Shown here: positions 11,390 to 23,901 of the stretch, piece by piece | Numbering within the stretch: position 1 is the first letter of the stretch | How the letters are laid out: the number at the start of each line of letters is the position of its first letter | Assembly: GCA_022376925.1 (NCBI GenBank) | Contig: JAIOJX010000032.1 | Span: 97,270,794 to 97,334,793, forward strand | DNA: 64,000 bases | Direction of reading: 5' to 3' | DNA from: Tragulus kanchil | Lineage: Eukaryota; Chordata; Mammalia; Artiodactyla; Tragulidae | Made by a program: the position numbers and the translations under genes | Notes under the pieces: generated by a model | What the model was told of the DNA's origin: nothing | Databases searched by the model: none | Seen by the model: the letters and a program-made list of their open reading frames with translations, nothing else

Positions 11390-12881
11390 TTTGAAAATGT
11401 TTTATTTTACTTTTTACTCTTACAGAGTTTTGTTGTTCACAGATATGTGTGATCCCAGATTAGTCATATGTATATCCCCGCCATCCCACCCCTCCAGGCC
11501 GTGGCACAGAACCCCTGCAGGATCCCCTTTTCTCACAGCGCAATGATAACAGCTATCTTTTTCACGTATGATATTACAGGTTTTCATGCTACTTCCTTTA
11601 CGCCTCCCACCCACTGTTTGTTCCCCACAATGTCCATATGTCTATGGCCCATGTCTGTTTTTCCATCACTTCACTGCGTGTGTTATCATTACCATCCTAC
11701 TAGATTCCATATATATGTGTTAGTATATTGTACTTGACCTTCTCTTTTTGACTTACTTCACTTTCTATAATAGGTTCTAGATCCAGCCACCTCATTAGGG
11801 CTGATTCTTCTGCATTTCTTTTTACAGCTGAGAAATACTCCAGTGTATATATGTACCAGAGCTTTTGTATCCATTTGTTTGTCAATGGACATCTAGATTG
11901 CTTCCATGTTCTAGCTATTGCATAGAGAGCTGCAATGAACATTGGGGTACAGGTGCTTCTTTCAGTTTTGATTTAATCAAGGTATAAGCCTACTAGTGGG
12001 ATTGCTGGGTCGTATGGTGCTTCTATTTTTAGGTGTTTAAGGAATCTCTATACTGTCCTCCATAGTAGCTGTATCAATTTACATTCCCACCAGCAATGCA
12101 AGAGTGTTCCCTTTTGTCTGCACCCTCTCCAGCATTTATTGTCCATAGATTTCTTGATGATGGCCATTCTGACTGGTATGAGGTGGTATCCCATTGTGGT
12201 TTTGATTTGCATTTCTCTAATAAGTGAGGTTGAGCATCTTTTCATGTGTTTTGGGCCCATCTGTATGTCCTCTTTGGAGAGATGTCTGTTTAGGTCCTTT
12301 TCCCATTTTTTGATTGGGTTGTTCATTTTTCCGATGTTGAGTTATCTGAGTTGCTTGTAGATTTTGGAGATTAGTTCTTTGTCTGTTGTTTCATTTGCTA
12401 TGATTTTCTCCCATTCTGTGGGTTGTCTGTTCAGCTTTTTTTGTAGTTTCTTTTGCTGTATAAAAGCTTTTGAATTTCATTAGGTCGCACATGTTAATTT
12501 TTGTTTTCAGTTCCGCTATTCTAGTAGGTGGATCAGAGAAGATCTTGCTTTGATTTATGTCCTTGAGGGTTTTGCGTATATTCTCCTCTAAGAGTTTGAA
12601 GGTTTCTGGTCTTATGTTTAGGTCCTTAATCCATTTTTGAGTTTATCTTTGTGTATGGTGTCAGGGAATGTTCCAACTTCATTTTTTTTCATGTAGCTGT
12701 CCAGTTTTCCCAGCACCATTTGTTGAAGAGGCTGTTTTTTTCCCATTTTATATTTTTGCCTCCTTTGTCAAAAATAAGGTACCCATAGGTGTGTGGGTTT
12801 ACCTCTGGGTTCTCTATCTTGTTCCATTTATCTAAATTTCTGTTTCTGTGCCAGTACTATACTATACTGTCTTGATGCAGA
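11390..12881 (-). mobile_element. L1 3' portion (3' UTR and C-terminal ORF2), antisense
   Basis: Minus-strand frames at 11700-11942 and 12048-12326 give L1 ORF2 C-terminal text (FIAALYAIARTWKQSRCP, LWYIYTLEYFSAVKRN, then upstream [22 protein letters not shown] and [15 protein letters not shown]). In-frame breaks make it dead. It stops at 12876, where the related L1 at 35480 continues, and a 5' piece of a CHR-derived SINE follows. 12215-12881 is repeated at 13305-13971. Confidence 0.9.
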
Positions 12882-14431
12882 ATGTGGGATCTTCCCAGGC
12901 CAGGGATTGAACCGGCACCCCTTGCACTGCAAGGCAGACTCTTTACCCACTGGACCACCAGGAAAGCTTGACAATTTCCTTTCTTTACTGTAATTTTCAC
13001 ATTTCTAGTTGTGACCTTTTCTTTTTCACTTAGAGAAGTTCCTGTAATATTTTTTTGTAAAGCTTGTTTTATGATGCTGGACTGCTTTAGCTTTTGCTTG
13101 TCTGTAAAGCTTTTGATCTCTCCATCAAATATGAATAAGAGCCTTGCTGTAGAGTATTCTTGGTGGTAGGTTTTTCCCCTTTCTCACTATAAATGTATCG
13201 TGCCACTCCTTCCATCTTGCAGTTTCTGCTGAAAAGTTGGCTGATAGCCTTATGGTATTCTTTTTCTTTTCTTTTTTTTTGTTGAGCAACAGTAGTTTAC
13301 ATTACTCTAATAAGTGAGGTTGAGCATCTTTTCATGTGTTTTGGGCCCATCTGTATGTCCTCTTTGGAGAGATGTCTGTTTAGGTCCTTTTCCCATTTTT
13401 TGATTGGGTTGTTCATTTTTCCGATGTTGAGTTATCTGAGTTGCTTGTAGATTTTGGAGATTAGTTCTTTGTCTGTTGTTTCATTTGCTATGATTTTCTC
13501 CCATTCTGTGGGTTGTCTGTTCAGCTTTTTTTGTAGTTTCTTTTGCTGTATAAAAGCTTTTGAATTTCATTAGGTCGCACATGTTAATTTTTGTTTTCAG
13601 TTCCGCTATTCTAGTAGGTGGATCAGAGAAGATCTTGCTTTGATTTATGTCCTTGAGGGTTTTGCGTATATTCTCCTCTAAGAGTTTGAAGGTTTCTGGT
13701 CTTATGTTTAGGTCCTTAATCCATTTTTGAGTTTATCTTTGTGTATGGTGTCAGGGAATGTTCCAACTTCATTTTTTTTCATGTAGCTGTCCAGTTTTCC
13801 CAGCACCATTTGTTGAAGAGGCTGTTTTTTTCCCATTTTATATTTTTGCCTCCTTTGTCAAAAATAAGGTACCCATAGGTGTGTGGGTTTACCTCTGGGT
13901 TCTCTATCTTGTTCCATTTATCTAAATTTCTGTTTCTGTGCCAGTACTATACTATACTGTCTTGATGCAGAATGTGGGATCTTCCCAGGCCAGGGATTGA
14001 ACCGGCACCCCTTGCACTGCAAGGCAGACTCTTTACCCACTGGACCACCAGGAAAGCTTGACAATTTCCTTTCTTTACTGTAATTTTCACATTTCTAGTT
14101 GTGACCTTTTCTTTTTCACTTAGAGAAGTTCCTGTAATATTTTTTTGTAAAGCTTGTTTTATGATGCTGGACTGCTTTAGCTTTTGCTTGTCTGTAAAGC
14201 TTTTGATCTCTCCATCAAATATGAATAAGAGCCTTGCTGTAGAGTATTCTTGGTGGTAGGTTTTTCCCCTTTCTCACTATAAATGTATCGTGCCACTCCC
14301 TTCCATCTTGCAGTTTCTGCTGAAAAGTTGGCTGATAGCCTTATGGTAGTTTGCATTTCATTTCATTCATTCCTTTTTATTCTTTTTTCTTTTCTTTTTT
14401 TCTGTTGAGCAACAGTAGTTTACATTACTCT
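12215..14431 (+). repeat. Direct duplication 6 (unit 1090 bp)
   Basis: Copies at 12215-13307 and 13305-14431, sharing a short CTCT-type microhomology at the join. Just before the join, copy 1 lacks about 34 bases of a T-rich tract that is present in copy 2 (14348-14382). The unit lies inside antisense L1 sequence. Confidence 0.96.
12882..12967 (-). mobile_element. 5' fragment of a CHR-derived SINE
   Basis: Antisense match to the first 85 bases of the family (minus-strand start GCTTTCCTGGTGGTCCAGTGG, B-box area GGTTCAATCCC). The 3' two thirds is absent and no target-site duplication is visible. It joins L1 sequence on both sides, so it may mark a deletion or a misjoin. Duplicate at 13972-14057. 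Confidence 0.75.
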
Positions 14432-16462
14432 GTCTTCCAGCTCACTGATCCATTCCTCTATATCACTTAGGCTACTGTTGATTCATTCTAGTATATTTTT
14501 CCTTCAAATTATTGTATTCTTCATCCATGTTTAGTTGTTTTTCATATTTTCTAACTCTTTGTTAAGAACTTCTAACTTTTCCCTCTATGCATCCATTTTT
14601 TCTCCTGAGCTGTTTGATCATCTTTATGATCATTACCCTGAACTCATTCTCAAGTAGATTGCCAGTGCCCACATCACTTACTTCTCCAGGGTTTTGTCTT
14701 GTCCCTTCATCTGGAATGCAGTCCTCCATCACTTCACTTCACCTAAGTTGCTGTGTATTTCTATGTGGCTGGTAGACTCATTACGTTTCCCAGCCTTGAG
14801 GAGGTGGCCTTCTGTAGGAGACATTCTATGCATCCCAGCAGTACATGTCTTTCTTATCACCCAAGCTGTATGCTCCAGGAGTCTCCCTTGTGAAGGGTTT
14901 CATGGATCCTCCTGTTGGGCTGACTATGCAGGCATTCTGGTAGGCTGGATTGGCCTCTGATCTGTTTGGTTACCATACCTTGCGTTGTGCAGGTCCTGCC
15001 AGCTGCTGATTGGCAGGGCCCAATCATGAGGTGACTGACTGCAGAACCCCAGAAGGCCCCGGGGCTAGTACTGGCTCACTGGTTGGTGGAGTCAGGATCC
15101 AGAAGACTCCAGACCTGTTGCCCATCCACTTGTAGGTGAATCTAGGTCCTAGGGTTAGTGCCATATAGACCAAGAGGCAGGTATATGCAGATCTTAGATC
15201 TGGTTTGGGGGTCTAGGGATCCCTGGTATCAGATCTGATCAGGGTTTGGAGCTGGCTCCTGACACAATTGGATATGAGGTTTGGGGTGTCCCAAAGCTTG
15301 ACTTGGCTTGCATCAGTGAAAGAGGGAGCTGTGAATCAACTAGTCTCCAGGGCTTGCCCTGGTATCAGCCCACTTTTTCCCTTTCTCACTATAAATGTAT
15401 CGTGCCACTTCCTCTTTTTAAATTGCGACTTATGGTAGTTTGCATTTCATTTCATTCATTCCTTTTTATTCTTTTTTCTTTTCTTTTTTTCTGTTGAGCA
15501 ACAGTAGTTTACATTACTCTGTCTTCCAGCTCACTGATCCATTCCTCTATATCACTTAGGCTACTGTTGATTCATTCTAGTATATTTTTCCTTCAAATTA
15601 TTGTATTCTTCATCCATGTTTAGTTGTTTTTCATATTTTCTAACTCTTTGTTAAGAACTTCTAACTTTTCCCTCTATGCATCCATTTTTTCTCCTGAGCT
15701 GTTTGATCATCTTTATGATCATTACCCTGAACTCATTCTCAAGTAGATTGCCAGTGCCCACATCACTTACTTCTCCAGGGTTTTGTCTTGTCCCTTCATC
15801 TGGAATGCAGTCCTCCATCACTTCACTTCACCTAAGTTGCTGTGTATTTCTATGTGGCTGGTAGACTCATTACGTTTCCCAGCCTTGAGGAGGTGGCCTT
15901 CTGTAGGAGACATTCTATGCATCCCAGCAGTACATGTCTTTCTTATCACCCAAGCTGTATGCTCCAGGAGTCTCCCTTGTGAAGGGTTTCATGGATCCTC
16001 CTGTTGGGCTGACTATGCAGGCATTCTGGTAGGCTGGATTGGCCTCTGATCTGTTTGGTTACCATACCTTGCGTTGTGCAGGTCCTGCCAGCTGCTGATT
16101 GGCAGGGCCCAATCATGAGGTGACTGACTGCAGAACCCCAGAAGGCCCCGGGGCTAGTACTGGCTCACTGGTTGGTGGAGTCAGGATCCAGAAGACTCCA
16201 GACCTGTTGCCCATCCACTTGTAGGTGAATCTAGGTCCTAGGGTTAGTGCCATATAGACCAAGAGGCAGGTATATGCAGATCTTAGATCTGGTTTGGGGG
16301 TCTAGGGATCCCTGGTATCAGATCTGATCAGGGTTTGGAGCTGGCTCCTGACACAATTGGATATGAGGTTTGGGGTGTCCCAAAGCTTGACTTGGCTTGC
16401 TAGTGGAGAGCACTGTGAATCAACTAGTCTCAAGGCAGGGCTTGCCCTGGTATCAGCCCACT
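14261..16462 (+). repeat. Direct duplication 7 (unit about 1.09-1.11 kb)
   Basis: Copies at about 14261-15374 and 15375-16462, spacing 1089 over the clean part. Copy 2 is degraded in its first 55 bases (a stretch around 15413-15429 replaces about 40 bases). The last 70 bases of copy 1 carry several mismatches to copy 2. The unit is antisense L1 ORF1/5' UTR sequence. Confidence 0.95.
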
Positions 16463-16866
16463 CGGTTTTCTGGCTGCCAGATTGTGATTTTGTGGCATTT
16501 GGTGTCTGCCCTCTGGTGGGTGAGGCTGATCCGAGGCTAGAGCAGACTGTCTGAAGGGCAGGGCCAGGGCTCAGGGGATTCTGGAGCTGGTGTCTGCCCA
16601 GTGGTAGGTGGATCTTGGACCTGGGCCCTTGTTGGGCAGGGCCATGTCAGAAGGGAAGGGGGGCTCAGGAAGTCTTGAGGCAGCATGTCTGCTGATAGAT
16701 GGGTTGTGTCCCTACCAGGTTAGTTGCTTGGCCTGAGCTCCTAGCTCTGGCACTTATAGGCTGTTGGGTGGGGCAGGGTTTGACACTAATGGTCTAAGGG
16801 AGGATTCTACAGTGGTGTCTGCGAGCACCACCATCCACGTGACAAAAAGAGCTCCTGTACCGGAGT

Positions 16867-17002
16867 TCTACCTGATTTCCAAGCAGGACTCCTGCAATTG
16901 CACATGCTTCCTTATACATTACTAAGAGTTACTGAGGACTGTGTGTGCTCATTTGTATTGAACTCTTTGTGACCCCATGAATGCAGTCCCTGAGCTTCTC
17001 TG
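16867..17002 (+). repeat. Misplaced 136-bp copy of 17640-17775
   Basis: This stretch matches 17640-17775 at a spacing of 773 with only two or three differences, and it interrupts L1 5' UTR sequence. The source position reads continuously into a Bov-tA fragment, while this copy stops abruptly on both sides. It has no poly-A and no target-site repeat, so it is not a retroposed SINE. It looks like a small version of the assembly problem seen elsewhere. Confidence 0.85.
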
Positions 17003-17078
17003 GTCATGAAAGCCAGATTCTCTGGGGACTCATCTTCCCAGTACAGGAACCCTGGAGCCTAATGTGGGGCTCAGAACC

Positions 17079-17111
<33 letters not shown>

Positions 17112-17112
17112 C
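17079..17112 (+). repeat. (CT)n microsatellite
   Basis: CT dinucleotide run with one TTT interruption, inside the antisense L1 5' UTR. It appears only once because no duplication covers it. Confidence 0.95.
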
Positions 17113-17712
17113 TGTGGGAGAACCTATGCTATAGAGAGTTATTCTGCAGTCTGTGGGAGTCTGTGGATCCTCTCTTCTCTCTGTGGCTCCTTTATGTCTT
17201 TAGTTGTAGAAGATCTTTTCTGGGAGGTTCCAGTCTTTTTCATCAAATAGTTCTGCAAATAGTTATGATTTTGGTGTATTCATAAGAAGAGGTGAGCTCA
17301 GGGTCTTCCTATTCTGCCATTTTGGCTTATCTCAAGGCCTTAAGACACTTCTGTCACACTTCTGTCTTTCTGCCACTGAAAAGACATTGAAGGTCTTTTT
17401 AGGCTTCTGGTCCTAAAATCTGATTTTGCATTAGAGGATACACTGAAGTTCTGCTAGGCAAAATGTTGTGTCCGAGACTTGCTACTAGGTCTTCTGACTC
17501 AGAGATTCAGATTCATTCTGCAACACCATTTTTGGTGCAACTCAGCATTCCAGAACATGAGCTTGGTGGCCTCTGAGGTAAGTTGTGAGGAATTGGGCCG
17601 GTCAAAAATTGCCCATTGTCACCTTACCAGTTACAAAGGTCTACTTGATTTCCAAGCAGGACTCCTGCAATTGCACATGCTTCCTTATACATTACTAAGA
17701 GTTACTGAGGAC

Positions 17713-17830
17713 TGTGTGTGCTCATTTGTATTGAAGTCTTTGTGACCCCATGAATGCAGTCCCTGAGCTTCTCTGCCCACGGGATTTTCCAGGAAAGTAT
17801 ACTGGAGGAGGTTGCCATTTTCTACTCCAA
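17713..17830 (-). mobile_element. Bov-tA SINE fragment (antisense)
   Basis: Matches the antisense Bov-tA pattern: 'CTTTGTGACCCCATGAATGCAG', then 'GGGATTTTCCAGGAAAGTATACTGGAGGAGGTTGCCATTTTC'. The tRNA-like head is missing. Duplicate at 18899-19016. Its right part also occurs in the misplaced block at 16867. Confidence 0.75.
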
Positions 17831-18029
17831 TTGAAGACTGTAGCAAAGGCCAATCCATGTCAAATGGCTAGCACAAGGTGGCTGCTTAATAATGTTTGTC
17901 ACTTGAATGAAGGTAACCATCCTAATGAAAGGAGACCAATTGGGTTTGGGAAAAACAGGATGGCCCTATGTCTGAGAACATGCGTTTTTGTGTTAGATGC
18001 CTCTAGATTCAAATATAGGTTCAGGATCA

Positions 18030-18185
18030 TTTGCTGGCCGGTTGACTTTTCATAACTTACAATCTTAGTAAGTCTTAGTTTGAGTCTTAGTTTCTTCATT
18101 TATAAAATGTAGGATAGTAAAACCTACCACAGAGAACTGCTGAATTATTCAGTGGCAACAGGTGTATATACAGGGCCTGGTACAT
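18030..18185 (+). repeat. MIR fragment (sense)
   Basis: MIR core 'TTAGTTTCTTCATTTATAAAATG', then 'ACAGGGCCTGGTACA'. Duplicate at 19216-19371. Confidence 0.6.
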
Positions 18186-18539
18186 GGATGTGTTCAGTCA
18201 AGATGAGATATTAGCAGCTACTCTTGTGCTTGAATCTCAGCTTTCTCTTTGTACCTCAGATTATCTGCGAATTCTTCATTTTTGCTCTGCTGCCAGCTGG
18301 GCCCAGGTTCCACACTTGGCATGGACCCCCTGGAATCCCACTTTCCTCCTCCCTTTATGCTCACCCAGGGTACCCTCTGCGCTTCTCCACTCATCACTGG
18401 ATCCAAGATTGGGCTCCAGCGCTAGTGATGGGGTCCGTGTACATGCACCCCATCACTCTTTTCCGTAAGAACCCAGTTCAGATGAACTCATCTTGATACA
18501 TTCTGGCCATACTAGATAATAGGGTAAAAACAATCTAAT

Positions 18540-18667
18540 TCATGGTGTTTTGCTAATAATTCCTTGTATCTATTATCTCATTTAAAACTCATAGCAACCC
18601 CAGAGATAAACTGTGTTTTAAGCTTTTACAGAGCTGGAGACTAAAGCTCCCACAGGTTAAATAATGT
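18540..18667 (-). repeat. MIR fragment (antisense)
   Basis: 'TATTATCTCATTTAAAACTCATAGCAACCCCAGAGATAAACTG', then 'CAGAGCTGGAGACTAAAG', the antisense MIR end. It occurs three times (about 18540, 19726 and 20812) because duplications 8 and 9 overlap. The 19854-19900 continuation carries 'GTGCCCAAGGCCCAGAG'. Confidence 0.6.
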
Positions 18668-19490
18668 ACTGCATTTCGCAGGACTCCTAGCAAATTCAGA
18701 CATTCTGCAACACCATTTTGGTGCAACTCAGCATTCCAGAACATGAGCTTGGTGGCCTCTGAGGTAAGTTGTGAGGAATTGGGCCGGTCAAAAATTGCCC
18801 ATTGTCACCTTACCAGTTACAAAGGTCTACTTGATTTCCAAGCAGGACTCCTGCAATTGCACATGCTTCCTTATACATTACTAAGAGTTACTGAGGACTG
18901 TGTGTGCTCATTTGTATTGAAGTCTTTGTGACCCCATGAATGCAGTCCCTGAGCTTCTCTGCCCACGGGATTTTCCAGGAAAGTATACTGGAGGAGGTTG
19001 CCATTTTCTACTCCAATTGAAGACTGTAGCAAAGGCCAATCCATGTCAAATGGCTAGCACAAGGTGGCTGCTTAATAATGTTTGTCACTTGAATGAAGGT
19101 AACCATCCTAATGAAAGGAGACCAATTGGGTTTGGGAAAAACAGGATGGCCCTATGTCTGAGAACATGCGTTTTTGTGTTAGATGCCTCTAGATTCAAAT
19201 ATAGGTTCAGGATCATTTGCTGGCCGGTTGACTTTTCATAACTTACAATCTTAGTAAGTCTTAGTTTGAGTCTTAGTTTCTTCATTTATAAAATGTAGGA
19301 TAGTAAAACCTACCACAGAGAACTGCTGAATTATTCAGTGGCAACAGGTGTATATACAGGGCCTGGTACATGGATGTGTTCAGTCAAGATGAGATATTAG
19401 CAGCTACTCTTGTGCTTGAATCTCAGCTTTCTCTTTGTACCTCAGATTATCTGCGAATTCTTCATTTTTGCTCTGCTGCCAGCTGGGCCC

Positions 19491-21592
19491 AGGTTCCACA
19501 CTTGGCATGGACCCCCTGGAATCCCACTTTCCTCCTCCCTTTATGCTCACCCAGGGTACCCTCTGCGCTTCTCCACTCATCACTGGATCCAAGATTGGGC
19601 TCCAGCGCTAGTGATGGGGTCCGTGTACATGCACCCCATCACTCTTTTCCGTAAGAACCCAGTTCAGATGAACTCATCTTGATACATTCTGGCCATACTA
19701 GATAATAGGGTAAAAACAATCTAATTCATGGTGTTTTGCTAATAATTCCTTGTATCTATTATCTCATTTAAAACTCATAGCAACCCCAGAGATAAACTGT
19801 GTTTTAAGCTTTTACAGAGCTGGAGACTAAAGCTCCCACAGGTTAAATAATGTGCCCAAGGCCCAGAGTTTTAAATTGGTGGGATGAGGTGTTGTCTTTG
19901 GCTAGCTGACATCAGAGCCTGTTCTTTTAACCCCAGAAACTGTGAATCACTCCTGCTGCCATCTGTGCCCACCTGGGGACAGAGGTTGCTGCCAACTGGT
20001 GGCCCCCTGCCAGGCCTTCTGCTTCCCTTTAGAAAGCTCACGTTGATCAGTCTGAATCAGGGAAATACATACTGCCTGAAAGGTATCAGTTTATTTTTGT
20101 TTCTCTTCTGCTCCTCCATTATTAGCATGTCAGCTCCAAGAAGGCAAAGGCAAGTACTTCCTCCCTTCTGTGTCTCTTGTTTCCAGAACCAGGGCCTGAC
20201 ACATAGTGGGGTGCCCAGCAGAGAGTTGTTGATGATTGCTGAATGAATCCCATGGAGCATACCATACTCTGCAGGCCCCTCCCTACCATGACTGATCCAG
20301 CTGCAGGTCCACATTTAGGCAGAGAGCCAGGCCTGCTCCTCTGACTGCTTGGCGTCCCGGATGCTGTCTTTCTACATTTATGTGGCTGGAAGAAGTTTCT
20401 GCTTTTCCTCCCCCTACCTTAGAGACCTCTGGATCTGTGAACAGAAACCAAATCAGCCTCATAATTTGTATTCATCCATGGGGACCCAGGTGATTCAGAG
20501 AGGGCCAATATTTTTCCCAGATAGGATGGGAGCTTTATTACATTATTTCATTGCTCCAGCGCTAGTTCGATGGGGTCCCAGGTTCCACACTTGGCATGGA
20601 CCCCTGGAATCCACTTTCCTCCTCCCTTTATGCTCACCCAGGGTACCCTCTGCGCTTCTCCACTCATCACTGGATCCAAGATTGGGCTCAGCGCTAGTGA
20701 TGGGGTCCGTGTACATGCACCCCATCACTCTTTTCCGTAAGAACCCAGTTCAGATGAACTCATCTTGATACATTCTGGCCATACTAGATAATAGGGTAAA
20801 AACAATCTAATTCATGGTGTTTTGCTAATAATTCCTTGTATCTATTATCTCATTTAAAACTCATAGCAACCCCAGAGATAAACTGTGTTTTAAGCTTTTA
20901 CAGAGCTGGAGACTAAAGCTCCCACAGGTTAAATAATGTGCCCAAGGCCCAGAGTTTTAAATTGGTGGGATGAGGTGTTGTCTTTGGCTAGCTGACATCA
21001 GAGCCTGTTCTTTTAACCCCAGAAACTGTGAATCACTCCTGCTGCCATCTGTGCCCACCTGGGGACAGAGGTTGCTGCCAACTGGTGGCCCCCTGCCAGG
21101 CCTTCTGCTTCCCTTTAGAAAGCTCACGTTGATCAGTCTGAATCAGGGAAATACATACTGCCTGAAAGGTATCAGTTTATTTTTGTTTCTCTTCTGCTCC
21201 TCCATTATTAGCATGTCAGCTCCAAGAAGGCAAAGGCAAGTACTTCCTCCCTTCTGTGTCTCTTGTTTCCAGAACCAGGGCCTGACACATAGTGGGGTGC
21301 CCAGCAGAGAGTTGTTGATGATTGCTGAATGAATCCCATGGAGCATACCATACTCTGCAGGCCCCTCCCTACCATGACTGATCCAGCTGCAGGTCCACAT
21401 TTAGGCAGAGAGCCAGGCCTGCTCCTCTGACTGCTTGGCGTCCCGGATGCTGTCTTTCTACATTTATGTGGCTGGAAGAAGTTTCTGCTTTTCCTCCCCC
21501 TACCTTAGAGACCTCTGGATCTGTGAACAGAAACCAAATCAGCCTCATAATTTGTATTCATCCATGGGGACCCAGGTGATTCAGAGAGGGCC
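19491..21592 (+). repeat. Direct duplication 9 (unit 1086 bp)
   Basis: Copies at 19491-20506 and about 20577-21592. The 70-base junction contains a 21-base piece of the sequence found at 21690-21711 and a garbled piece of 19599-19621. Copy 2 has three single-base deletions near its start. 19491-19853 is shared with duplication 8, giving three copies (18304, 19491, 20577). Confidence 0.96.
20095..20255 (+). repeat. L2 LINE 3' end (sense)
   Basis: 'CAGCTCCAAGAAGGCAAAGGCAAG', then 'CCAGAACCAGGGCCTGACACATAGTGG' and 'TTGCTGAATGAATCC' follow the 3' terminus of L2. Duplicate at 21181-21341. Confidence 0.65.
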
Positions 21593-21699
21593 TGAATAGT
21601 TCAGGTGGCACATGGCCACTCCACTCAGCTGCTTTTCCCTAAAATATTAACTGTTATAGATGGAGCCCCTTCTAGGATGCTGGGTTGAAGGCTTTATTA

Positions 21700-21885
21700 C
21701 ATTATTTCATTCAGTCCTTAAAAAACACTTACAGAATAGATATGTGTGTCCTTTGGGGGCAGGTGAAGAAATTGAAACTCAGAGTGATTAATTCATTTGG
21801 CCCAAATCACACTATCAGTGGCAGAATTTGGTGTTGAATCCAGATGTTTGATTCCAAAGGTAGTTCTCTTATCCATGAATGAGAA
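21700..21885 (-). repeat. MIR fragment (antisense)
   Basis: 'GGCAGGTGAAGAAATTGAAACTCAGAG', then 'GGCAGAATTTGGTGTTGAATCCAGATG', the antisense MIR layout. Its last 44 bases begin duplication 10. Confidence 0.6.
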
Positions 21886-23901
21886 GTTGGAAATAGCATG
21901 AATGGATTTGCCCTGGAAAGGACTTCTGTATCCAGAAGACTGGGAGAGAGACAGGGGGAACGTCCCCACCCTAACACTGCATCATATTAATCTCTTAAGA
22001 CCTGAACTAGAGAAGACACCTAGCTCAGCCGGTGGCAGCTTCAGCTGTTCACTTCACCCACTCCCCCAGGGGTCCCCTGGGGTAGGTCATATTTCTCTTT
22101 GACATTCTTGGAATATTTTATGATTTATCCTCGGATGTGACTTTTTTAACTTTTTTCCTGTGGAAGAATTTATTTTTCCTTAGACACAGGCCTGCATGGA
22201 AATGCACAGAACTTTTGCAAACAAAGAAAGAGGAATAGCATTTGGAGCTTCATCGCCTGTTCCCCCCATAAGTATGACTTATTGGAGTCTTATCATCATC
22301 ATTTTTTAGGTTGTTCTATTCACCATTAAAACTGGGAGGGACCAGAAGGGACCTCGTCTTCCAGAGAAGGGGCTTGGTCAAGGGCATAGGCGGAGATCAA
22401 TGCTTAGGACTTCTACTTTGAGTCCTATGCTCTTTGCATTCCAGCTTCATAAATTTGTGGTTCTTGACAGAGGCTGGTATACTAACAAGTTCAAGACAGA
22501 CCAAACTTTTCTATTTGATCAATGTTTCCCATGTTTTCATATAATACATTCCCTCTTCCTGCCCTGTAAATAGGTTCATCTTTACCATTTTTCTAACTTC
22601 CACGTATATATGCTACTATATTGTCAACTGATACTTTCCTAATGACTTACCAAGGCAGAACACCTGAACTGAGTGAGCTGTGGATGATCAGTAAAAGAGT
22701 AAAACTCCACAAAGGAGAAAAAATTCCTTTTTTTCCCGAATTTTAATATATACTGCCAAAGAATAGTGTTAGTTGCTCAGTTGTATAGACTCTTTGTGAC
22801 CCCATGAACTATAAGCTGCCAGGTTTCTGTCCCTGGGGACTTTTCCACAAGAGCAGATTTACCATTGAGCTCCAGGAGACCTATACTGCCAAATTAATCC
22901 ATTAGTAGATGTTTGATTTTCCAAAGGTAGTTCTCTTATCCATGAATGAGAAGTTGGAAATAGCATGAATGGATTTGCCCTGGAAAGGACTTCTGTATCC
23001 AGAAGACTGGGAGAGAGACAGGGGGAACGTCCCCACCCTAACACTGCATCATATTAATCTCTTAAGACCTGAACTAGAGAAGACACCTAGCTCAGCCGGT
23101 GGCAGCTTCAGCTGTTCACTTCACCCACTCCCCCAGGGGTCCCCTGGGGTAGGTCATATTTCTCTTTGACATTCTTGGAATATTTTATGATTTATCCTCG
23201 GATGTGACTTTTTTAACTTTTTTCCTGTGGAAGAATTTATTTTTCCTTAGACACAGGCCTGCATGGAAATGCACAGAACTTTTGCAAACAAAGAAAGAGG
23301 AATAGCATTTGGAGCTTCATCGCCTGTTCCCCCCATAAGTATGACTTATTGGAGTCTTATCATCATCATTTTTTAGGTTGTTCTATTCACCATTAAAACT
23401 GGGAGGGACCAGAAGGGACCTCGTCTTCCAGAGAAGGGGCTTGGTCAAGGGCATAGGCGGAGATCAATGCTTAGGACTTCTACTTTGAGTCCTATGCTCT
23501 TTGCATTCCAGCTTCATAAATTTGTGGTTCTTGACAGAGGCTGGTATACTAACAAGTTCAAGACAGACCAAACTTTTCTATTTGATCAATGTTTCCCATG
23601 TTTTCATATAATACATTCCCTCTTCCTGCCCTGTAAATAGGTTCATCTTTACCATTTTTCTAACTTCCACGTATATATGCTACTATATTGTCAACTGATA
23701 CTTTCCTAATGACTTACCAAGGCAGAACAGCTGAACTGAGTGAGCTGTGGATGATCAGTAAAAGAGTAAAACTCCACAAGGAGAAAATTCTTGCAGAATT
23801 AATATATACTGCCAAAGAATAGTGTTAGTTGCTCAGTTGTATAGACTCTTTGTGACCCCATGAACTATAAGCTGCCAGGTTTCTGTCCCTGGGGACTTTT
23901 C
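21842..23901 (+). repeat. Direct duplication 10 (unit 1067 bp)
   Basis: Copies at 21842-22845 and 22907-23901. The 61-base filler 22846-22906 contains fragments resembling 24000-24037, which lies downstream of copy 2. Near 22715-22740 copy 1 has expanded A and T runs relative to copy 2. The first copy ends inside a Bov-tA SINE that is complete only in the second. Confidence 0.96.
22765..22845 (-). mobile_element. Bov-tA SINE, truncated by a duplication junction
   Basis: Same sequence as the start of the complete element at 23817, cut off at 22845 where duplication 10 copy 1 ends. The truncation is at the join and not at a natural element end. Confidence 0.85.

Larger units (their letters stand above)
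12968..17325 (-). mobile_element. L1 5' portion (ORF1 region and 5' UTR), antisense
   Basis: 12968-14431 carries antisense text typical of the 5' half of old L1 (for example 'TTAGCTTTTGCTTGTCTGTAAAGC' and 'GAGCCTTGCTGTAGAGTATTCTTGG'). 14440-14760 corresponds to the ORF1 region ('CTCTATGCATCCATTTTTTCTCC', 'ATGATCATTACCCTGAACTC'). 14760-17325 is a GC-richer 5' UTR. The element ends at 17300-17325 with the reverse of GCCAAAATGGCAGAATAGGAAGACC, the usual L1M-like start. No intact ORF remains. It is inflated by duplications 6 and 7 and interrupted at 16867-17002. Confidence 0.8.
17504..19853 (+). repeat. Direct duplication 8 (unit 1186 bp)
   Basis: Copies at about 17504-18667 and 18691-19853. About 23 unmatched bases lie between them. 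One T is missing in copy 2 near 18718. This is the longest unit in the window. It contains a Bov-tA fragment and two MIR fragments. Confidence 0.96.
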
